From: Enterobacteriaceae bacterium UBA5654
GTDB lineage: Bacteria > Pseudomonadota > Gammaproteobacteria > Enterobacterales > Enterobacteriaceae
Assembly: GCA_002421005.1 (NCBI GenBank)
Contig: DIJC01000017.1
Span: 89,834-153,833, forward strand
Direction of reading: 5' to 3'
DNA: 64,000 nt
Shown here: one piece after another, positions 25,786 through 33,257 of the stretch
Layout: every line of letters begins with the position of its first letter
Position numbering within the stretch: the stretch's first letter is position 1
The notes under the pieces: model-generated
What the model saw: the letters and a program-made list of their open reading frames with translations, nothing else
Told to the model about the DNA's origin: nothing
Databases searched by the model: none
Made by a program: the position numbers and the translations under genes

Positions 25786-26308
25786 GCTTGTACTGGCCAG
25801 TACGCTTCTGGCGGCCAGCCTTCCCGCGCTGGCGTTAACGGGCGACACCGATCAGCCCATTCATATTGAGTCCGATCAGCAGTCGCTGGATATGCAGGGC
25901 AATATCGTCACCTTCACCGGTAACGTCGTTGTCACGCAGGGCACGATCAAAATTAACGCTGACAAAGTGGTCGTCACCCGTCCTGGCGGTGAGAAAGGCA
26001 AAGAGGTGATCGACGGCTACGGTAAACCGGCCACCTTCTACCAGATGCAGGACAACGGCAAACCGGTGAAAGGCCATGCCTCGCAAATGCATTACGAGCT
26101 GCAAAATGACTTTGTGACCCTGACCGGCAACGCTTTCCTTGAACAGGTCGATAGCAATATTCAGGGAGACAAAATCACCTATCTGGTGAAAGAGCAGAAA
26201 ATGCAGGCGTTCAGCGAAAAAGGCAAACGGGTAACCACCGTTCTGGTGCCATCGCAATTGCAGGATAAGAGTAACAACCAGGCTCCGGCGCAGAAAAAGA
26301 GTAACTAA
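25754..26308 (+). CDS. lptA: Periplasmic LPS bridge protein LptA
   Basis: LptA polymerises into the beta-jellyroll bridge that carries LPS to LptD. The 184-residue product has a signal peptide ending near ALA (residue 27) and an OstA-like beta domain, with a charged, disordered C-terminal tail. The start MKFKTNKLSL at 25754 is preceded by a purine-rich sequence inside lptC; the frame is open seven codons further upstream. lptB follows after 6 bases. Confidence 0.97.
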   Translation: MKFKTNKLSLKLVLASTLLAASLPALALTGDTDQPIHIESDQQSLDMQGNIVTFTGNVVVTQGTIKINADKVVVTRPGGEKGKEVIDGYGKPATFYQMQDNGKPVKGHASQMHYELQNDFVTLTGNAFLEQVDSNIQGDKITYLVKEQKMQAFSEKGKRVTTVLVPSQLQDKSNNQAPAQKKSN

Positions 26309-26314
26309 TTCATT

Positions 26315-27040
26315 ATGGCAACATTAACTGCAAAGAACCTCGCGAAGGCTTATAAAGGCCGCCGGGTGGTGGAAGACGTCAGTCTGACCGTAAAGTCCGG
26401 TGAGATCGTTGGTCTGCTGGGTCCAAACGGTGCGGGTAAGACCACCACGTTTTATATGGTCGTCGGCATTGTCTCGCGCGATGCGGGCAACATTATCATT
26501 GATGACGATGATATTAGCCTGCTGCCGCTGCACGCGCGGGCGCGTCGGGGTATCGGTTATCTGCCGCAGGAAGCCTCCATTTTCCGCCGTCTTAGCGTAT
26601 ACGACAACCTGATGGCGGTCCTGCAAATTCGTGACGATCTCACGTCAGAGCAGCGCGAAGATCGCGCGAAAGAACTGATGGAAGAGTTCCATATCGATCA
26701 TTTGCGCGACAGCCTCGGCCAGGCTCTCTCCGGCGGTGAACGTCGCCGCGTGGAAATTGCCCGTGCGCTGGCTGCTAATCCGAAATTTATCCTGCTGGAT
26801 GAACCCTTTGCGGGCGTTGACCCCATTTCCGTTATCGACATCAAACGTATTATTGAGCACCTGCGAGACAGCGGCCTCGGCGTTCTGATCACCGATCACA
26901 ACGTGCGTGAAACGCTGGCAGTGTGTGAGCGAGCCTATATCGTGAGCCAGGGACACCTGATCGCCCACGGTACGCCAGACGAAATCCTTAAAGACGAACA
27001 GGTTAAGCGCGTGTATCTTGGGGAAGACTTCAGACTCTGA
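26315..27040 (+). CDS. lptB: LPS export ATPase LptB
   Basis: LptB is the ATPase dimer of the LptB2FG complex, which extracts LPS from the inner membrane. The 241-residue protein shows Walker A GPNGAGKTT, Q-loop LPQEAS, signature LSGGERRRVE, Walker B ILLDEPFAGVD and the H-loop LITDHNVRE. The length equals E. coli. It sits 6 bases after lptA and about 105 bases before rpoN. Confidence 0.98.
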   Translation: MATLTAKNLAKAYKGRRVVEDVSLTVKSGEIVGLLGPNGAGKTTTFYMVVGIVSRDAGNIIIDDDDISLLPLHARARRGIGYLPQEASIFRRLSVYDNLMAVLQIRDDLTSEQREDRAKELMEEFHIDHLRDSLGQALSGGERRRVEIARALAANPKFILLDEPFAGVDPISVIDIKRIIEHLRDSGLGVLITDHNVRETLAVCERAYIVSQGHLIAHGTPDEILKDEQVKRVYLGEDFRL

Positions 27041-27145
27041 TAGGGTGTATTCATGATGCATCCCGGCGCAGCCAGCACAGAGGCTGCGTAAATGATGAAG
27101 TGTAAGAAGTCAGCGACGTAAACTCGGGAGAAAATCGCTCTGAAT

Positions 27146-28579
27146 ATGAAGCAAGGTTTGCAATTAAGGTTTAGTCAACAGCTTGCCATGACGCCGCAGC
27201 TGCAACAGGCGATCCGTCTGCTGCAACTGTCGACGCTGGAACTTCAGCAAGAACTTCAACAGGCACTGGAAAGTAATCCACTGCTTGAGCAAACCGATCT
27301 TCACGATGAAATTGACGCCAAAGAGACCCCGGATAGCGAGTCGCTGGATACCGCTGACGCCCTTGAGCAGAAAGATATGCCAGAGGAGTTGCCGCTTGAT
27401 GCCAGTTGGGACGAGATCTACACGGCGGGCACCCCTTCCGGTAACGGCGTCGATTATCAGGACGACGAGCTGCCGGTGTACCAGGGCGAAACCACCCAGT
27501 CGCTACAGGATTACCTGATGTGGCAGGTGGGTCTGACGCCGTTCTCTGACACCGACCGCGCTATCGCCACTTCCATTGTTGATGCCGTGGATGACACCGG
27601 TTATCTGACCGTCTCCGTTGACGATATTCTTGAAAGCACAGGCGACGACGAAATCGGGCTGGATGAAATTGAGGCGGTGCTCAAGCGCATCCAGCGTTTT
27701 GATCCGGTGGGCGTGGCGGCGAAAGATCTGCGCGACTGCCTGCTGATCCAGCTTTCGCAATACGCCAAAGACACGCCGTGGCTCACCGAAGCACGGCTTA
27801 TCGTCAGCGATCATCTCGACCTGCTCGCCAATCACGATTTCCGCACCCTGATGCGCGTCACGCGTCTGAAAGAAGATGTGCTGAAAGAAGCGGTAAACCT
27901 GATCCAGTCGCTGGACCCGCGTCCCGGTCAGTCAATCCAGACCGGCGAGCCGGAGTACGTCATCCCGGACGTGCTGGTGCGAAAAATCAGCGATCGCTGG
28001 GTGGTCGAACTCAACTCTGACAGTATTCCCCGTCTGCAAATCAATCAGCACTACGCCGCCATGGGCGGTAGCACCCGCAATGAAGCGGATAACCAGTATA
28101 TCCGCAGCAACTTGCAGGAAGCGAAGTGGCTGATTAAGAGCCTTGAGAGCCGCAACGACACCCTGCTGCGCGTCAGTCGCTGTATTGTTGAGCAACAGCA
28201 GGCGTTCTTTGAGCAGGGCGAAGAGTTTATGAAACCGATGGTGCTGGCGGATATCGCTCAGGCCGTCGAAATGCACGAATCCACGATTTCCCGCGTGACG
28301 ACCCAGAAATATCTGCACAGTCCGCGCGGCATTTTTGAACTGAAGTATTTCTTCTCCAGCCACGTCAATACCGAGGGCGGCGGCGAAGCCTCCTCCACGG
28401 CGATTCGCGCGCTGGTGAAGAAGTTAATCGCTGCGGAGAACCCCGCGAAACCGCTGAGCGACAGCAAATTAACCACATTGCTGTCCGATCAGGGGATCAT
28501 GGTGGCACGCCGCACCGTTGCGAAGTATCGAGAGTCTTTATCCATTCCGCCGTCTAACCAGCGCAAACAACTGGTGTGA
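27146..28579 (+). CDS. rpoN: RNA polymerase sigma-54 factor
   Basis: RpoN (sigma-54) recognises -24/-12 promoters of nitrogen and related genes and needs AAA+ activators. The 477-residue product matches E. coli in length. The Gln/Leu-rich region I (residues 1-50), acidic region II, core-binding region, and the C-terminal RpoN box ARRTVAKYRE are all intact. The start MKQGLQLRFSQ at 27146 is standard. It heads the rpoN-hpf-ptsN-rapZ-npr cluster. Confidence 0.98.
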   Translation: MKQGLQLRFSQQLAMTPQLQQAIRLLQLSTLELQQELQQALESNPLLEQTDLHDEIDAKETPDSESLDTADALEQKDMPEELPLDASWDEIYTAGTPSGNGVDYQDDELPVYQGETTQSLQDYLMWQVGLTPFSDTDRAIATSIVDAVDDTGYLTVSVDDILESTGDDEIGLDEIEAVLKRIQRFDPVGVAAKDLRDCLLIQLSQYAKDTPWLTEARLIVSDHLDLLANHDFRTLMRVTRLKEDVLKEAVNLIQSLDPRPGQSIQTGEPEYVIPDVLVRKISDRWVVELNSDSIPRLQINQHYAAMGGSTRNEADNQYIRSNLQEAKWLIKSLESRNDTLLRVSRCIVEQQQAFFEQGEEFMKPMVLADIAQAVEMHESTISRVTTQKYLHSPRGIFELKYFFSSHVNTEGGGEASSTAIRALVKKLIAAENPAKPLSDSKLTTLLSDQGIMVARRTVAKYRESLSIPPSNQRKQLV

Positions 28580-28601
28580 CACAACCGATAAGGAAGACAC
28601 T

Positions 28602-28889
28602 ATGCAGCTAAACATCACTGGGCACAATGTCGAGATTACTGATGCACTCCGCGATTTTGTCAGCACAAAATTTGCTAAGCTGGAGCAGTATTTTGACCGC
28701 ATCAATCAGGTCTACGTTGTGTTAAAAGTGGAAAAAGTGACGCATATTTCGGATGCCACCCTGCACGTTAACGGGGGTGAAATTCATGCCAGCGCGGAAG
28801 GGCAGGATATGTACGCGGCTATCGACGGTTTAATTGATAAACTGGCGCGACAGCTAACCAAACATAAAGATAAACTGAAACAACACTGA
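28602..28889 (+). CDS. hpf: Ribosome hibernation promoting factor
   Basis: HPF (YhbH) binds the 30S decoding region and promotes 100S ribosome dimers in stationary phase. The 95-residue short-form protein starts MQLNITGHNVEIT at 28602, preceded by AAGGAAG, and lies 22 bases after rpoN. The beta-alpha-beta-beta-beta-alpha fold with the basic C-terminal helix (KLARQLTKHKDKLKQH) is typical. Confidence 0.98.
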   Translation: MQLNITGHNVEITDALRDFVSTKFAKLEQYFDRINQVYVVLKVEKVTHISDATLHVNGGEIHASAEGQDMYAAIDGLIDKLARQLTKHKDKLKQH

Positions 28890-28902
28890 TTGTCCGGGCG
28901 TT

Positions 28903-28927
28903 CGCCTGACGTATACCGCGTCAGGCG
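28903..28927. repeat. Intergenic inverted repeat between hpf and ptsN
   Basis: CGCCTGACG and CGTCAGGCG form a perfect 9-bp stem with a seven-base loop. There is no T run. It may be an RNA processing or stability element in the rpoN operon transcript; I see no other copy in the window. Confidence 0.45.
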
Positions 28928-28943
28928 AGGCTTAGGTGAAACT

Positions 28944-29432
28944 ATGATGAACAATGATGCAGCCCTACAACTGAGCACTGTCCTTAACCAGGAATGTACC
29001 CGCAGTAACGTTCACTGCCAGAGCAAGAAACGCGCGCTGGAAATTATCAGTGAGCTGGCAGCAAAGCAGCTGAGTCTGCCGCCGCAGGTCGTATTCGAAG
29101 CGATCCTCACCCGTGAAAAAATGGGGAGTACCGGTATCGGTAACGGCATCGCCATTCCTCACGGCAAGCTGGAAGAGGACACCCTGCGCGCGGTTGGCGT
29201 CTTTGTACAACTGGAAACGCCGATTGCCTTTGACGCTATCGACAACCAGCCGGTGGATCTACTTTTCGCCCTGCTGGTTCCGGCTGACCAGACCAAAACG
29301 CATCTGCATACTCTTTCGCTGGTGGCAAAACGCCTGGCGGATAAAACCATTTGTCGTCGCCTGCGAGCGGCACAAAGTGATGAAGAGCTGTATCAAATCA
29401 TCACCGAAAACGAACACAGTGATGATGTTTAG
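28944..29432 (+). CDS. ptsN: PTS(Ntr) enzyme IIA
   Basis: PtsN (EIIA-Ntr) is the terminal phospho-acceptor of the nitrogen-related PTS; it controls K+ uptake and other processes. The 162-residue product has the phosphorylated histidine in AIPHGK at residue 73. The start at 28944 aligns with E. coli MTNND; a second ATG directly follows. Part of the rpoN-hpf-ptsN-rapZ-npr cluster, with npr encoding its phosphodonor. Confidence 0.98.
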   Translation: MMNNDAALQLSTVLNQECTRSNVHCQSKKRALEIISELAAKQLSLPPQVVFEAILTREKMGSTGIGNGIAIPHGKLEEDTLRAVGVFVQLETPIAFDAIDNQPVDLLFALLVPADQTKTHLHTLSLVAKRLADKTICRRLRAAQSDEELYQIITENEHSDDV

Positions 29433-29477
29433 CAGGGATAATACTTTACCCTTTGCTGTACTGAGGAGAAACGGTAC

Positions 29478-30332
29478 ATGGTACTGATGATCGTCAGCGG
29501 TCGCTCCGGCTCGGGGAAATCCGTAGCCCTGCGCGCGCTGGAAGATATGGGCTTCTACTGTGTAGATAACCTGCCCGTGGTGCTTTTGCCGGAACTGGCG
29601 AAAAGTCTGGTCGATCGTCAGACTTCCGCCGCCGTCAGCATAGACGTGCGTAATATGCCGGAATCACCCGAGATTTTTGAACAGGCAATGCAAAACCTGC
29701 CGGATGCCTTTTCGCCGCAGCTGCTGTTCCTCGACGCCGACCGCAACACGCTGATCCGTCGCTACAGCGACACGCGCCGCCTGCATCCTCTTTCCAGTAA
29801 GAATCTTTCGCTGGAAAGCGCCATCGATCAGGAGAGCGATCTGCTGGAGCCGCTGCGCTCGCGTGCCGATCTCATCGTCGATACCTCCGAGATGTCGGTC
29901 CACGAACTGGCGGAAATGCTGCGCACGCGGCTACTGGGCAAGCGCGAACGCGAACTGACGATGGTGTTTGAGTCCTTCGGCTTTAAGCATGGCATCCCCA
30001 TCGACGCGGACTACGTTTTTGACGTGCGTTTTCTGCCAAACCCACACTGGGACCCGAAACTGCGTCCAATGACCGGCCTCGACAAACCGGTCGCCGCATT
30101 TCTTGACCGCCATACCGAAGTACATAATTTTATTTACCAGACCCGTAGCTACCTGGAACTGTGGCTGCCGATGCTCGAAACCAACAATCGCAGCTATTTA
30201 ACCGTGGCGATTGGCTGTACCGGCGGTAAGCACCGCTCCGTGTATATTGCCGAGCAGCTGGCGGACTACTTCCGCTCGCGCGGTAAAAACGTACAGTCCC
30301 GTCACCGGACGCTGGAAAAACGCAAATCATGA
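29478..30332 (+). CDS. rapZ: RNase adapter protein RapZ
   Basis: RapZ binds the small RNA GlmZ and recruits RNase E to it, so tuning GlmS synthesis and amino-sugar supply. The 284-residue protein has a P-loop GRSGSGKS at residues 8-15 and the C-terminal RNA-binding basic end (SRHRTLEKRKS). The GCTGGKHRS phosphate-binding motif near residue 240 is also present. Its stop overlaps the npr start by 4 bases. Confidence 0.98.
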   Translation: MVLMIVSGRSGSGKSVALRALEDMGFYCVDNLPVVLLPELAKSLVDRQTSAAVSIDVRNMPESPEIFEQAMQNLPDAFSPQLLFLDADRNTLIRRYSDTRRLHPLSSKNLSLESAIDQESDLLEPLRSRADLIVDTSEMSVHELAEMLRTRLLGKRERELTMVFESFGFKHGIPIDADYVFDVRFLPNPHWDPKLRPMTGLDKPVAAFLDRHTEVHNFIYQTRSYLELWLPMLETNNRSYLTVAIGCTGGKHRSVYIAEQLADYFRSRGKNVQSRHRTLEKRKS

Positions 30333-30601
30333 CCGTAAAGCAGACTGTTGAAGTCACCAATAAGCTGGGAATGCACGCCCGCCCGGCCATGAAGCTGTTT
30401 GAGCTGATGCAGGGCTTCGATGCCGAAGTGCTGCTGCGCAACGATGAAGGCACCGAAGCCGAGGCGAACAGCGTGATTGCGCTGCTGATGCTGGATTCCG
30501 CCAAAGGTCGGCAGATAGAAATCGAAGCCAGCGGCCCGCAGGAAGTCGAAGCGCTGGCGGCAGTCATCGCCCTGTTTAATTCCGGCTTTGATGAAGATTA
30601 A
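30329..30601 (+). CDS. npr: Phosphocarrier NPr
   Basis: NPr is the HPr-like carrier of the nitrogen PTS; it passes phosphate from PtsP to PtsN. The 90-residue protein has the active-site histidine at residue 16 within LGMHARPAM. The HPr-family second serine site is in the region LLMLDSAKG. It overlaps rapZ by 4 bases and ends the cluster. Confidence 0.98.
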   Translation: MTVKQTVEVTNKLGMHARPAMKLFELMQGFDAEVLLRNDEGTEAEANSVIALLMLDSAKGRQIEIEASGPQEVEALAAVIALFNSGFDED

Positions 30602-30604
30602 CCG

Positions 30605-30628
30605 CCTGTCCCGCCAGGGACGGGGGTT
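30605..30628 (+). terminator. Possible terminator after npr
   Basis: CCTGTCCC and GGGACGGG pair over an 8-bp stem (one U-G pair) with loop GCCA, three bases after the npr stop. The following sequence has only TTTATATT, so efficiency may be moderate. Confidence 0.5.
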
Positions 30629-30920
30629 TATATTAATTAAATCCACAGACTTTCATTAAATATTCATTATTTAAATAATCCACTTCCGTATTTTTTATTA
30701 TAAACCCGCTCTCCTTTTTTATTAGTCGTCACTGTTACTGACCTCTCTTACCACACTGCCTAAAGCGGCAAGTACCAGCGCCTGTAGCTCGAATATGGAA
30801 CCCTTTTGCATTCTTAGTTGAAATATGAATGCCCGCAGGTGTTGACCCTTGCTGCGGGTATTACCCTTCGCAATAACGACAATTTGTACATTCCGTGCTC
30901 TTTTTGCAGCCAAAGTAATG

Positions 30921-30937
30921 CTTAAGAAAACCTTAAC
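30921..30937 (+). promoter_or_regulatory. BasR (PmrA) box upstream of yrbL
   Basis: CTTAAG, five bases, CTTAAC: direct repeats of the PmrA/BasR half-site (YTTAAK with 5-bp spacing), 76 bp before the yrbL start. yrbL is known in E. coli as a target of the BasSR system. Confidence 0.65.
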
Positions 30938-30942
30938 AATCT

Positions 30943-30976
30943 TGTTGAAGTTCCATTTAAGTCTGCCGTCCATACT
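30943..30976 (+). promoter_or_regulatory. Probable PhoP box and -10 of yrbL
   Basis: TGTTGA-N5-CATTTA (30943-30959) resembles the PhoP direct repeat TGTTTA-N5-TGTTTA. An element CATACT (30971-30976) begins 12 bases after the repeat, the spacing used by PhoP-activated promoters that lack a good -35. Known PhoP control of E. coli yrbL supports the reading; the half-sites themselves are imperfect. Confidence 0.5.
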
Positions 30977-31012
30977 GCTTTCAACAGAGCACATATTTTC
31001 AGGACGTCTTCT

Positions 31013-31642
31013 ATGATTCGCTTATCAGATCAAACACCTCTGGGAACCGGACGCCATCGCCAGTGTTATGCGCACCCGGAAAATGCTCAACGCTGCATTA
31101 AAATTATCTACAATGCCGATCGTAGCGGTAATAAAGAGATCAAGCGCGAGCTGCGCTACTATGCGCATCTCGCACGCTATCTGCGAGACTGGAGCGGTAT
31201 TCCGCAATATTACGGCACCGTAGAGACCGATCTTGGCACCGGTTACGTTTACGATATCATCACCGACTTTGACGGCAAACCGTCCGTGACGCTGCGGGAA
31301 TTCGCCAGTCAGTGCTGCTATGACAGCGATATCACCCTGCTGCGCCAGATGCTGAAAACGCTGAAAAAGTATCTGCACGATAACCATATCGTCACCATGA
31401 CCCTGAAGCCGCAGAACATTTTGTGCCGTCGGCTGAGCGAGTCAGAAGTCGTCGCGGTAGTGTGTGACAATATTGGCGAAAGCACTTTTCTCCCGCTGGC
31501 AACCTGGTCCGCCTGGTTCTGCCACCGCAAACAGGCCCGGCTGTGGACGCGTTTTATGGCGCAGCCCGCACTGGCGATTGCGCTGGATAACGACGACCTC
31601 CGTCAGAAATCGGTGATGCTCACCACCTCACACCGGGTTTAA
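31013..31642 (+). CDS. yrbL: PhoP/BasR-regulated kinase-fold protein YrbL
   Basis: YrbL is a protein of unknown function belonging to the PhoP-regulatory network YrbL family, distantly related to protein kinases. The 209-residue product begins MIRLSDQTPLGTGRHRQCY, which resembles a glycine-rich nucleotide loop, and CIKIIY could supply the kinase lysine. A possible catalytic-loop equivalent is TLKPQNILC near residue 137. The upstream sequence has BasR and PhoP-like sites, so expression should rise in low Mg2+ and with Fe3+. Its stop overlaps the convergent mtgA stop by 4 bases. Confidence 0.95.
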   Translation: MIRLSDQTPLGTGRHRQCYAHPENAQRCIKIIYNADRSGNKEIKRELRYYAHLARYLRDWSGIPQYYGTVETDLGTGYVYDIITDFDGKPSVTLREFASQCCYDSDITLLRQMLKTLKKYLHDNHIVTMTLKPQNILCRRLSESEVVAVVCDNIGESTFLPLATWSAWFCHRKQARLWTRFMAQPALAIALDNDDLRQKSVMLTTSHRV

Positions 31643-32367
31643 TGCAGCGCGTGACGGGTCATATAGGACTCGCCGCCCAGTTGCCGCATCTGCCGCGCGA
31701 TCCACGCCTGACGGTTGCGCACGTAGCCTGAAGGCGCATCGGCTTTAAAGCGAATCGGATTAGGCAGTACCGCCGCCAGCAGCGCGGCTTCCGATGACGT
31801 CAGCTTGCTGGCGGGCTTATGGAAGTAGCGGCGGGCGGCGGCTTCCACGCCAAATACACCTTCGCCGAATTCAGCGACGTTGAGGTATACCGTCAGTATC
31901 CGTTTTTTACTCCACACCGTCTCGATGCCGACCGTCAGCCCGGCTTCCAGCCCTTTGCGCAGCCAGCTACGACCATCCCACAAAAACAGGTTTTTTGCCG
32001 TCTGCTGGGAGAGAGTGGAAGCGCCGCGAATGCGCGATTCATGGCGTTCATTATGCGCCAGCGCTTTCTCGATAGCCGCCACATCAAAGCCCCAGTGCTC
32101 CGGGAATTTCTGGTCTTCCGCCGCAATGACCGCCAGCCCCATGAAAGGGGAAATTTCATCCATATTCACCCAGTCAGAATGCGCGACGTAACCAAAATCG
32201 CCGCGTAGCCAGGCCCCGATCTGCCGCTCCATCATCACGCTGGAAAACGGCACTGGCGCAATGCTGAAGAGCGCGATGCCTCCACCCCAGAAAAGCGTGA
32301 ACGCCAGCAGCGTGCGTACCAGCACGCGCCGCAGGAAAACGCCCGGCGAAACGCGCCCTTTCCTCAT
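31639..32367 (-). CDS. mtgA: Monofunctional peptidoglycan glycosyltransferase
   Basis: MtgA polymerises lipid II into glycan chains without a transpeptidase domain. The 242-residue protein has an N-terminal membrane anchor (about 14-38) and a GT51 domain. The catalytic Glu region is AAEDQKFPEHWGFD, with the second motif GASTLSQQTAKNLFLW and later LNVAEFGEGVFGVEAAARRYF. Its start overlaps the elbB stop by 4 bases and it converges with yrbL. Confidence 0.97.
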   Translation of the reverse strand: MRKGRVSPGVFLRRVLVRTLLAFTLFWGGGIALFSIAPVPFSSVMMERQIGAWLRGDFGYVAHSDWVNMDEISPFMGLAVIAAEDQKFPEHWGFDVAAIEKALAHNERHESRIRGASTLSQQTAKNLFLWDGRSWLRKGLEAGLTVGIETVWSKKRILTVYLNVAEFGEGVFGVEAAARRYFHKPASKLTSSEAALLAAVLPNPIRFKADAPSGYVRNRQAWIARQMRQLGGESYMTRHALH

Positions 32368-33017
32368 TCGGCGAGAACCAGCACACGCGTGACCAGTTTC
32401 TCAATACCGGCTGCCGCCTCGGCAATATTCTGCGCCAGCATATACGCGGGCGTGGTCACTACTTTGTGATCTTCATCGATCACAATGTCATCCACCGGAC
32501 AGGGAACGTGTTCCGCGCCCATCTCTTCCAGCAGTTCAGCGGTATCAATGTCGGTGCCGATGGTCATGCGCAGCGGGAAGTTGAAAATTTTCGGCAGCAT
32601 CGCCGGGGCAATGCAGATGAAGCCCAGCGGCTTGCCCTGTTCATGCATTGCCAGCGCCAGCGCTTTAAGATCGCTATCAACTTCACACTCAACGCCCTGG
32701 CGGGCAAAGGTGCTGAGGTTTTTCGCCGCGCCAAAACCGCCGGGAACGATGAGCGCATCCAGTTCCGCCGCCTGCGCCATTGCCAGCGGCTGGATCTCCC
32801 CTCTGGCGATGCGCGCCGCCTCGATCAGGACGTTACGCGTTTCCGGCTGGGCTTCACCGTTAAGGTGATTGATCACGTCCGACTGGCTTTTATCTGGCGC
32901 AAAGCAGACCGCCTGTGCGCCATTACGGGCGATCGCCAGCAGCGCGATCACCGCTTCATGGATCTCTGACCCGTCATTAACTCCGCATCCGCTAAGGACG
33001 ACGCCTACTTTTTTCAT
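32364..33017 (-). CDS. elbB: ElbB, DJ-1/GATase-like glyoxalase-family protein
   Basis: ElbB (YhbL) is a class I glutamine-amidotransferase-like protein of the DJ-1/PfpI superfamily. It was first linked to isoprenoid production and has weak glyoxalase activity in E. coli; its true substrate is unclear. The 217-residue product has the nucleophile elbow FICIAPAM (Cys near residue 136) and the GGFGAAKNLS loop. The start MKKVGVVLSGCG at 33017 matches E. coli; the frame extends six codons upstream. It overlaps mtgA by 4 bases. Confidence 0.96.
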   Translation of the reverse strand: MKKVGVVLSGCGVNDGSEIHEAVIALLAIARNGAQAVCFAPDKSQSDVINHLNGEAQPETRNVLIEAARIARGEIQPLAMAQAAELDALIVPGGFGAAKNLSTFARQGVECEVDSDLKALALAMHEQGKPLGFICIAPAMLPKIFNFPLRMTIGTDIDTAELLEEMGAEHVPCPVDDIVIDEDHKVVTTPAYMLAQNIAEAAAGIEKLVTRVLVLAE

Positions 33018-33123
33018 CGTGCTATTCCTTTTCACAACCGCGTCTTTCTAATCAGAAAGGATGATTTAGCCGCTGTGCTTCACATATTTTACTGATTCAT
33101 GTAACAAATAATTTAATATTTGC

Positions 33124-33129
33124 TATCTT
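33124..33129 (+). promoter_or_regulatory. -10 element of arcZ
   Basis: TATCTT lies seven bases before the inferred ArcZ 5' end (33137). The upstream TGTAACAAATAATTTAA (33100-33116) is AT-rich and resembles an ArcA site, in line with known ArcA repression of arcZ, but the match is loose. Confidence 0.5.
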
Positions 33130-33136
33130 AATGGAC

Positions 33137-33257
33137 GTGCGACCCAAGTTGTCAGCTGTGCCTGGGGTTTAGAACGCTAATAAAACAGGCGCAGCCACGA
33201 TTTCCCTGGTGTTGGCGCAGTATTAGCGCACCCCGGCCAGGCCGGGGTCATTTTTTT
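33137..33257 (+). ncRNA. arcZ: Hfq-dependent small RNA ArcZ
   Basis: ArcZ activates rpoS translation and represses flhDC and others by base pairing; RNase E processing releases a 3' fragment of about 55 nt. From memory of E. coli ArcZ, the 3' half matches almost base for base: GCGCAGCC, then ATTTCCCTGGTGTTGGCGCA, then CGCACCCCGG and a terminator (CCCCGGCC at 33231-33238, GGCCGGGG at 33240-33247, T run to 33257). The 5' half is diverged but begins with the same GTGCG. The total length from 33137 to the T run is 121 nt, as in E. coli. It lies between elbB and arcB on the opposite strand and overlaps the arcB 3' end by about ten bases. Confidence 0.95.

Larger units (their letters stand above)
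30629..31012. other. Enlarged npr-yrbL intergenic region
   Basis: About 380 bases with no convincing gene. The right end carries the yrbL regulatory sites. The minus strand has a 90-codon open frame (30722-30994, MCSVESSMDGRL...) with no recognisable family and no good ribosome-binding site; it runs through the BasR site, so I do not call it a gene. Confidence 0.4.

Noticed and set aside
28903..28927. Possible REP element
   Set aside because: The hairpin lacks the conserved REP sequence and occurs only once in the window.
33231..33247. Hairpin as arcB terminator
   Set aside because: The T run is on the plus strand, so it is the ArcZ terminator; on the minus strand the stem has no T tail.
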